Source: Tritrichomonas musculus
Taxonomy: Eukaryota > Parabasalia > Tritrichomonadida > Tritrichomonadidae
Direction of reading: 5' to 3'
DNA length: 64,000 nt
Assembly (NCBI GenBank): GCA_039105265.1
Contig: JAPFFF010000008.1
Span: 2,604,001-2,668,000, forward strand
Part shown: one piece after another, positions 16,367 to 24,500 of the stretch
How positions within the stretch are numbered: position 1 is the stretch's first letter
How the letters are laid out: the number at the start of each line of letters is the position of its first letter
Notes under the pieces: generated by a model
Seen by the model: the letters and a program-made list of their open reading frames with translations, nothing else
Told to the model about the DNA's origin: nothing
Database searches by the model: none
Translations under genes and position numbers: made by a program

Positions 16367-19147
16367 TTATACTTCTGATGCTTCTGCTTCTGCTTCTGCT
16401 TCTTCTAATTGCTCAATGCCGTCTATGAAGTATTTATTTACAGCATTTTCACGAGCTGCTTCAGCTGATTGAGCTTTAGACTCCTTGTATTCAGCATATC
16501 CCCTATTCTTATAAAGATCAGTATCCAGGAATTGGATGAGATTATTTTTGTACTGTTCTCGATTATGCTTCAAACGCTTCTTGTCTCCATAAACAGCAGT
16601 ATTATATAACTTTTGCAACAACCCTTGATTTGACGCTTTAGAAGGGTCTACCTTCATACCATTTATGAATACAACATAAACGAGTCTGTTCATGATGAAT
16701 TTGAAACGTTCATCCCAGTTTTCCTCTTGAACCATTGCATCATTAGTAGTGAAATTAATATGCTTACTAATGACGTCCTGAGTATCAGCTTGAAGTTTTC
16801 TACCAACAGATACATTATATTCCCTGGAATTGACCTTCTTATAAAGGAGCCAATCTGAATAGCCTATCTTCCGGCCCTTACTAGCTTCAATGGAACGTAG
16901 AGCTGGTTGATCATATAGTACAGCAAACATTGCATTAGTACTAGTGAGATAATCTGTTAATTTCCTGAGTGGTTCAACAGGCTTATAGTACTGATTCCAA
17001 AAGAAATGCCATAAATGGGAGAACACAGATGCCCAATATGAATTTGGTGTTAATCGTTTACTTATTCTGGGTTTAGGTAATCCAAGCTTTGAATAAGTAT
17101 CCATCAGTTCACTCATACTCTTATTCGCCTCCAGATTATACTCACCAGCTTCCCAATTAACCTTATTAAGCGATTTCTGGAACATCTCAGCCAACCACGC
17201 ATTAAATGGGTTCTGTTTACGAGCTTTCTTTGTCGAGTATGTTGCAGCCCAAGCCTTCTTATATGGTGATGCTTGAACGAGTTGATATCCATTTATAATG
17301 ACTGGACTACCACGTTTATCAACAAGGACAATATCATCAACCTGGTCTCCATTAAGATCAGTAATGGAATTGCCTAATGGGTCTTGGGAATTGGTTGGTA
17401 ATAATCTATATAAAGGTATTCCATCAGCATCGAGATGATTCTTGCAGTATTCATGTGCAGTATCTCTTTGAGCTGCATCTGGAATATATTTAATTCGATA
17501 GTTCCCATTAATGATTAAGTCGAGGAAGTCGCGTTTGTATTTAGATGTATCACGAACCTTTGATAAATTGTGTATGTTTAACTTATTCATTGCATTAGAT
17601 ACTTGTTCATAACCTTTACCTTTTCGGATTCCCGTGGTTCCACGTCTTTTGGCTTGGTATTCGGCTGCTAATTGTGAAGCGTCAAATGGGTTTTCTTGAG
17701 TTAGATCTTCTATGAATGATGCTGTATTCTCATCATGACCCCAATTACCAATATCATCATCATCTGGTACCGTGAGTCCCTTTAAATTGTTAAGTGTATC
17801 AGATCCTATAAAGGATGGTGCTTCTGTCATAGTTTCTTTAGGTGAAGAAAAAATGTTATTATTTGTATACTCGATTTCAGGGGATATATTTGTCATCAAT
17901 AGGGACTTCGCTAGGGACTTCGCTAGGGACTTCGCTTTGGGTACCGATCCAGGGATATCCCCTAATGGAATCTCGCTAGGGACTTCGCTAGGGACTTCGC
18001 TAGGGACTTCGCTAGGGACTTCGCTAGGGACTTCGCTAGGGACTTTGATAGGGACTTCGCTTGGATCTCCTGGGGGTTTCGATTTATGTGATTTGTTATT
18101 AAGCTTATTTACTAGATTGAGCTTATCTAATATATCACGGGTATCTTCATATTGACCTCTAGAAATATATTCATGTAATGTGGCTACCAAATCTTTTGTT
18201 TTAAGGTCATCACTAGACTGTGGATGGATAGCCCTATTATAGCATTCCGTAAGTCCATCATATGAGTCCTCACCCAAAACACCGAAATTGCGAAGTGCTT
18301 GCAAATCATGTTTGAGTGTTTTGTTGAATGTAGTCATAAGTCTATCCATATTACTCTCACCTGGCAAATTGGTCAGGGATTGTAAGAATTCCTTATTGAT
18401 TTCAGCTTCGATATCTTCATAGGTTTTAACAGTTGTAATGCATTTCCGTATACTAGATACCTCTTTATTGGTTTTTGGAGACCTAATGATATCGGCTTGC
18501 TTTTTCTCGATTGAATCCAAGTTACGTATGATATTATCAACCATATCTCGTACCTCTCGAATCTCAATTTGGTTTAGTTTGCGGGGTGCATATTTAACGG
18601 GGTCATCAGCAATGCGATAGTATTTGGGTAATACATTAAGGATTTGTTCGGGGAGTATATCTTGAGTCTTAAGTGCATCCATATCAACACTAATTCGAGC
18701 TATTCGATTGGGTGTGAGTATTTGGAATGGACTCATATCACCTTCTTCCTCCTCCTCCTCAAATTCTAGCTCAATAGGTTCCTCAAATTCGGGGATATCC
18801 TGTTGGAGTTCCTCGCTTGGGACTTCGCTTGGGACTTCGCTTGGGACTTCGCTTGGATCTCCTGGGGGTTTCAAATGTTGATCCAGATCTTCGAAGAATG
18901 CTGTATATACAAGTAAATTACAATACAATTTCGCAAACTGATCTGGGTCATTTATGTTGGTGCTTTCCCATACATTTTTCATATCTTCAAGCTTATGCGA
19001 TACCTCATCCGTGTACAAATCTGGCCTATTGATGGCGGCTATTATATTATAGACGATTGCATTTGGTATTTTGCATTTTTGTACCATACACCTAAGAATC
19101 TCTCGGTATGTGGGGTCCTTGACTCCACTATTAATTACGGTAATCAT
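16367..19147 (-). CDS. Large Polinton protein with SEVP repeats, 926 aa
   Basis: ATG at 19145-19147, convergent with the gene before it. Helical N-terminus, two blocks of a PSEVPSEVPSEVP repeat (about residues 101-112 and 360-400), each introduced by KPPGDPSEVP. Further on comes ITDLNGDQVDDIVLVDKRGS, a calcium-loop-like segment followed by PVIINGYQL. Similar wording occurs in virion-associated proteins of large DNA viruses, as I recall. The C-terminus is a short EAEAEAEA tract. Likely structural; not assigned. Confidence 0.65.
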   Translation of the reverse strand: MITVINSGVKDPTYREILRCMVQKCKIPNAIVYNIIAAINRPDLYTDEVSHKLEDMKNVWESTNINDPDQFAKLYCNLLVYTAFFEDLDQHLKPPGDPSEVPSEVPSEVPSEELQQDIPEFEEPIELEFEEEEEEGDMSPFQILTPNRIARISVDMDALKTQDILPEQILNVLPKYYRIADDPVKYAPRKLNQIEIREVRDMVDNIIRNLDSIEKKQADIIRSPKTNKEVSSIRKCITTVKTYEDIEAEINKEFLQSLTNLPGESNMDRLMTTFNKTLKHDLQALRNFGVLGEDSYDGLTECYNRAIHPQSSDDLKTKDLVATLHEYISRGQYEDTRDILDKLNLVNKLNNKSHKSKPPGDPSEVPIKVPSEVPSEVPSEVPSEVPSEVPSEIPLGDIPGSVPKAKSLAKSLAKSLLMTNISPEIEYTNNNIFSSPKETMTEAPSFIGSDTLNNLKGLTVPDDDDIGNWGHDENTASFIEDLTQENPFDASQLAAEYQAKRRGTTGIRKGKGYEQVSNAMNKLNIHNLSKVRDTSKYKRDFLDLIINGNYRIKYIPDAAQRDTAHEYCKNHLDADGIPLYRLLPTNSQDPLGNSITDLNGDQVDDIVLVDKRGSPVIINGYQLVQASPYKKAWAATYSTKKARKQNPFNAWLAEMFQKSLNKVNWEAGEYNLEANKSMSELMDTYSKLGLPKPRISKRLTPNSYWASVFSHLWHFFWNQYYKPVEPLRKLTDYLTSTNAMFAVLYDQPALRSIEASKGRKIGYSDWLLYKKVNSREYNVSVGRKLQADTQDVISKHINFTTNDAMVQEENWDERFKFIMNRLVYVVFINGMKVDPSKASNQGLLQKLYNTAVYGDKKRLKHNREQYKNNLIQFLDTDLYKNRGYAEYKESKAQSAEAARENAVNKYFIDGIEQLEEAEAEAEASEV
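17895..18060. repeat. 12-bp coding minisatellite (GCTAGGGACTTC)
   Basis: Repeats of GCTAGGGACTTC encode the SEVP array of the 926-residue protein. A second, shorter array with GCTTGGGACTTC lies at about 18816-18860. Both abut GGATCTCCTGGGGGTTTC. The unit is translated in frame and has no spacers, so it is not CRISPR-like. Confidence 0.85.
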
Positions 19148-19165
19148 ACCTTTATTTTATAGTAA

Positions 19166-21541
19166 ATGTTTAGTATAGAACAGAGTGGATTTTCAATAAA
19201 AGCAGCCACTATTGACGAGTTACTAATAGAATACATCAAAAAGTATGCATGCATGTGCCATAATGGCTCGAATATAACTGGTCCCAACCAGGAGCAAATC
19301 AAGGAACTCATTACGAGTACAGTTGGTGAGCATCTCGAAAAATATGCCTTAGCCAAGGACCTTGAGTCATATGCTTTGCAAACCCAGCTATTCGACTATG
19401 TGAAAACCGAGGATTTCAATACGGAGATGCTGAAGTATGCGCTATCTAAGGACTTGCAATCGTATGCCAGTAGTGCAGATGTGGAGAATGCCATTGGGGA
19501 ATTACGTGATTACATCGTCAAAAACTGTGCACTATCTACTGAAATACCTGAGGTCCCTGAGAACATCGTTACGAGTGATTCATTGAGTACTGCTTTGGAA
19601 CCATATGTGAAGACTCAGGACTTACCAGATATGTCCGAGTATGTGAAGACTCAGGACTTACCAGATATGACCGAGTATGCGAAGCTTGCGAACTTAAGTG
19701 AGTATGCTCTCAAAGCGGATATCCCAGAACCAGTTGACTTGACACCATATTATACTAGTGCCCAGGCTGATGAGAAGTTCGTCGATGAAGATGAGCTCGC
19801 ATATGAATTAGATAAGTATGAGACCAAGGATGTAGCTGATGGGAAGTATATTTCAAAAGACAATGTCATAAATGATATTCCAATACAAGCTGGAGGTGAG
19901 AATATTGATTTTGAATGTAATGATCCGTATTTATCTAAATTTGTTACTCCAAATTGCGACAAACTACTAGCCGACCTCATACAATATGGATTTTATATTG
20001 AATGTGAAAATTATGAAAATGGAAATTATGTCTATGATGGAACTAATGATACAAGATATTTATTTAGCCATGAAACAAATAAATCATCAATAATTCGTAT
20101 CATAAAGGATTTTGATGGACTTCTCAATGATTATTTTGTTGGCCCGAGTGGAACTGTTGAGCCTCCGAAAAATGTCTCTGTTGTCAGGCTCAATACTCCA
20201 GAAGTGTCTATTGCAACAACCCAAACTCTCAAAGAATTTGCTCTCAAAACGGATATCCCTGAGATCCCCACAGATTTGGTTAATGAATCTGCACTGAGTA
20301 CCGTACTATATGGCACTGAATTGAATATTGAATATCCAGCAAAATTATCTGAGGGTGCATATATTACCCCTAAGCTACCCAATGCTGGAGTTCATTTGGT
20401 ATTTGATGTTAATTGGGGTGATAATCAAGATGATGATATAATGCATATTGATGTAGTATTTAAACCAAATGGTTCTACTAGCACATTTGACAGCATGGAC
20501 GGGTATGATAGCAATGGCAAACGCATTGATAGAATAATATGGCGTCATGATGATGGACAAATTGTATATGTATCATATATTGCAGCACATAGAAATAATA
20601 ATCCAATAGCATATAATTTCATTAGAGCACAAATCGAATCACCATTTATCAAAGACTCGAATGTTGCTGATGGAAGTCCAGAACGATTCACAATTCAATG
20701 TGCACAGAATGATAGTGGTTGTGTAATCCCAGATGAATATATCAGAAGGGTATTAACAACCAAAAATATTATCGTGAAGTTCAAACGAAATGCCGAAGAT
20801 GCATCATATGAAGAAGCCGAATATACGTATTCTGGTCGAAAGGGTGCAAATCTCATATACAAATCAACCGGGGATGATGCGCCAGCTCTCAACCCCTCTG
20901 GGGAAGAATCAATAGATATTCGTGTAGGTACACGTGTCGTCTCATTGAGAGCCACGGATGATACACTAACCAATATATATGATGCGTCTATCACATTAAT
21001 CAGCAACCAACATGTGAGCGATGATATGATCACTTCGGTGAAATATGTTGATGGAAGATATGCATTGAAGTCATATGTTGATAAACTACACGCAATCGCC
21101 AGTACAACCATCACCCACTACTCCCCAATCGAGTCATCGGTTAACACCATCACCGATTTCGTCATTGGAGCCCCAGTATATATGACCGGTAAGGTGTATC
21201 ATCGTGAGGACTCGAAATGGGTACCTAGCACTGAAGCTGACACCACTGATTGTATATGTAGTGTGAAGACCACTGGTACCTGGAAGGAGTATGTTGGTAT
21301 ATGCGTGAGAATCGATGAAGCCAATGGTTGTATCACATTCGCCACTCATGGGGATTACATGGTTAAGGTCGAGGACTCCTCATGCTATTCCATTGGGGAT
21401 GAGGTATTCATTGATAACGCTGATAATAAACTGAAGATACTCACTGGTGAGACCGCGATAACCTCAAAAATAAATCGTATGACCGTGGGCATCATAACTG
21501 GTATCATCAACGGATCCACATTAGCCGTATTCAAATCATAA
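19166..21541 (+). CDS. Fibre-like protein, 791 aa
   Basis: Divergent from the 926-residue gene across an 18-bp gap. Residues 50-235 repeat a YALxxDL / YVKTQDLPDM / SEYALKADIPE pattern and include TSAQADEKFVDEDELAYELD. This is the style of trimeric phage tail fibres and adhesins. Residues 240-640 hold beta-rich sections. The last 150 residues (YALKSYVDKL..., then GAPVYMTGKVYH...) look like a C-terminal knob. The natural reading is a virion spike or fibre, but that is inference from pattern. Confidence 0.65.
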   Translation: MFSIEQSGFSIKAATIDELLIEYIKKYACMCHNGSNITGPNQEQIKELITSTVGEHLEKYALAKDLESYALQTQLFDYVKTEDFNTEMLKYALSKDLQSYASSADVENAIGELRDYIVKNCALSTEIPEVPENIVTSDSLSTALEPYVKTQDLPDMSEYVKTQDLPDMTEYAKLANLSEYALKADIPEPVDLTPYYTSAQADEKFVDEDELAYELDKYETKDVADGKYISKDNVINDIPIQAGGENIDFECNDPYLSKFVTPNCDKLLADLIQYGFYIECENYENGNYVYDGTNDTRYLFSHETNKSSIIRIIKDFDGLLNDYFVGPSGTVEPPKNVSVVRLNTPEVSIATTQTLKEFALKTDIPEIPTDLVNESALSTVLYGTELNIEYPAKLSEGAYITPKLPNAGVHLVFDVNWGDNQDDDIMHIDVVFKPNGSTSTFDSMDGYDSNGKRIDRIIWRHDDGQIVYVSYIAAHRNNNPIAYNFIRAQIESPFIKDSNVADGSPERFTIQCAQNDSGCVIPDEYIRRVLTTKNIIVKFKRNAEDASYEEAEYTYSGRKGANLIYKSTGDDAPALNPSGEESIDIRVGTRVVSLRATDDTLTNIYDASITLISNQHVSDDMITSVKYVDGRYALKSYVDKLHAIASTTITHYSPIESSVNTITDFVIGAPVYMTGKVYHREDSKWVPSTEADTTDCICSVKTTGTWKEYVGICVRIDEANGCITFATHGDYMVKVEDSSCYSIGDEVFIDNADNKLKILTGETAITSKINRMTVGIITGIINGSTLAVFKS

Positions 21542-21544
21542 TGT

Positions 21545-21570
21545 AGGTCGCAGCAATTTTGCTGTCACCC
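21545..21570. terminator. Hairpin repeat CAGCAATTTTGCTG, copy 2
   Basis: GTCGCAGCAATTTTGCTGTCAC fills most of the 33-bp gap between the convergent ends of the fibre and polymerase genes. It could end or process both transcripts. Confidence 0.45.
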
Positions 21571-21574
21571 AAAT

Positions 21575-24500
21575 TTAGAGCATAATATAGTCCCCTGATG
21601 TGAGCCCATGGATGAATTGTGCACAGGATTGGTTCTCGAGGACAATCATTTTGGTGTGAGTCCCGGTGAGAGCATTCTTGTTTACCGTGATCTTGGACAT
21701 CGTCATCTCACTGATTTTGCTCTGGATTTTGTAGCACATAGTCATTTGCAGATTGATATTTTTGCCAACCTTCACACCACCATTGTCGATGATGTCCTTG
21801 TAATCATCACTTGTAATATGGTTTTTCTTGAGGGATACCCCCTTGAGTTTGAGTGCCTTGGTTACAGCTCCACTATTAAATATGGTGTAGCACTTGGGGG
21901 CTAACGCTATCATATTCTCACCATATTTCTCAATGCAGAGACCCAGTATTTTCTTCTCATCAGCGATTGTATTTATATTGGGATTCGGCATGAACTTATA
22001 TATGTTCTCATCATAGAATGCCCTATTCTTGATGATGTATTTGAACTCTTGATCGGACCCCTTGGTGTCATCACCAGCAACCGCAAAATACGCACTATCA
22101 GTGTCCCCCTCTATGAAATGGAATCGCTCCACATCAAGGCACTTGTACATGAACTCGTATATGAATGTGAGATACCAGAATTTGGCATTATCTAGAGTCC
22201 AGAATGATTCCTGAAGGCATGTCGTGCATTTGAAGCTCTTTGGGTTCATCTGGAGTAGATAGTTGTCATCACTCAATTTGGTGCCACAGACATAGTTGTC
22301 ATAGATGATATTCTGGAAGGTCTTATCGCGTGAGCATATCTTGATTTTGGAGAACTTCTCGGTGTTCATCCCATCGTACCCATATGATCCATTCATGCTG
22401 ATCTTGTAGAACTTCTCATTCGACACACTCAAGTCGCCTTCAGCGCCATTACCTTTAACGGTACCTGATATGATATCCTGACGGCGTTTCATGAACTCGC
22501 TAACAAATGGGTTGAATCCGCGATGAGCCTCGTATTTGGTGAGACTCTTGATATCCTCGATGACAAGTCCATGGTCGAGGAGGAACCAGAGGTAGTAGTT
22601 CGAGAATGTCTGATAGGTGCCCATTGTATCAACACTCATGGTCAGCTTCCGTTCAGTTTTGTCAACCGATGGGAGCTTATTGCGAGTCATGTAGTCGTGC
22701 ATATATGGGCCAATTGTGGCCTCATCATTGGTGATATCGAAATTGCGGAATACAGGTGGGAAATTGATGAAGTAGTTGATTTTGGATATTGGGCATTTCA
22801 ACATGACCTCCGCTTTGAACAGGAATTCGGGATGCTTTCGGAGCTTCTGGCTGTTGATGATATGCATGCATGAGTTGTAGGTCTTCATATTTTTGACCCC
22901 ATCCTTGTATACCTCGAATCGCTCCATCATGGAACCTGGCATATACATGACTCCCCCGTGATATGGATTGGCATCATGTTTGGTTGAACTGAATGCAGAT
23001 GGGTATAAGCTGTTGAAATCGACTCCAACAATATGAGTCATCGTGTGTGGAGTATCATATGAGATTACCTTGTGATCAACGGCGTTGTATCTAAAGCGGT
23101 TTATTTTGGTATGACCCTTGATGTTGACACGATGCATGACATTGGATAGACCACCTGTGATGTTGTTCCGTAAGCTGTAATACTCCTGTTCGTCATTGAT
23201 GAGTGTTGGGAGATGCATCATCTTACAATATTTCTTCAGCTGAATTCGTAGTTTGGTTATATTGGGATCATCACGGCTGCGAAGTCTGTTGCATTCCGCA
23301 CAAGCGAGTTTACAGTTGCTGAGTTCATGACCGATATCATTATTGATTCTATCGAGAGTGGGTCTGTTGGTCCATGTGAAGTGCTCACCACAGAGATGGC
23401 ACTTGCCGGTATCAGGATTGTTGTACATCTCCATGAACTTATCGAATTGCTCCTCACAAACACATTTATCGAGGTTCCTGGGTTTGTCCTTATGAGATTG
23501 ATTATATTTGACATCCTGGTTATAGTAGTTCTCGCATTTGAATCGCCACCACTTGAGATTTGGCTTGAATTCGTTAATGGGATTCTGTATAGAGTATTCG
23601 GCATTTGGAGAATGGAATTCTTCCTCAAATTCCTTATATGCGAGTGCGTACTTGATACAGGATGCATTCTTGCTTAGCGATAGGTTTGAGATGAGGTCCA
23701 CATTGTACTGAGCATTGAGTGCAATCAGGTTGTCAATGGGTTTGATCATCATCTCGACATCATTATCATTGTATGCAAGTAGGTAGTCCCATCGGGTTTT
23801 ATAGTTTTTGGCATCCTCGAGATATAGCTTGTAATCATCTGGTGTCAATGGGTTCTTCTGGTTGAGATAGCTGTAGAACGCCTCATACTCAAATGGCTCT
23901 GCTTTTGAGAGGACCTCATTGTAGTTCTCAGTGTTGATGGCTTCATATGGGAACACACCCTTCGAGCTATTCTCAACTCCCCCAAAGTCTACCCCGAATT
24001 GTCTTAATGTACCTCCAGCGACAAATGATTGTGCATCGATGAATCGCAACTTGGTATCGTATTTGGGTGACTTCAATATGAACTGCTTCAATGAGGATGT
24101 GGTACCAATGATGCTATTGGGCTCAACACTCCAGAACATATTTCGCTTGGCAATGGAATTGCTTCCTGAACTGTAGTTGAGATACTCCTTGAATAGGTTG
24201 CTATCGAATCTACTCGAGTTGAATCCAAATACGGTTATCACATTCAGGTTGCGATCAATGATTTTGAGATTGTCAACTGGTTGATTGATGAAGGATTTCA
24301 TATATTGAACCTTATCGTGATACACTTGCTTGGATTGCTCAAACAACCACTCGATCCATTTGATGATGAACTCAGATGAATCCCTTAATGAGAAGTGCCT
24401 TGTGGTACAACCCGATTGCGATTTGACACATGATGATACACTAAGGGGTATCAGTCGTGAGTTGATGGTTGTGGATGAACCAATAGATGTATCCACAGGC

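Noticed and set aside
17895-18060. Possible CRISPR-like array
   Set aside because: Units are 12 bp, contiguous, without spacers and in frame as SEVP in a long gene; the organism is a eukaryote.
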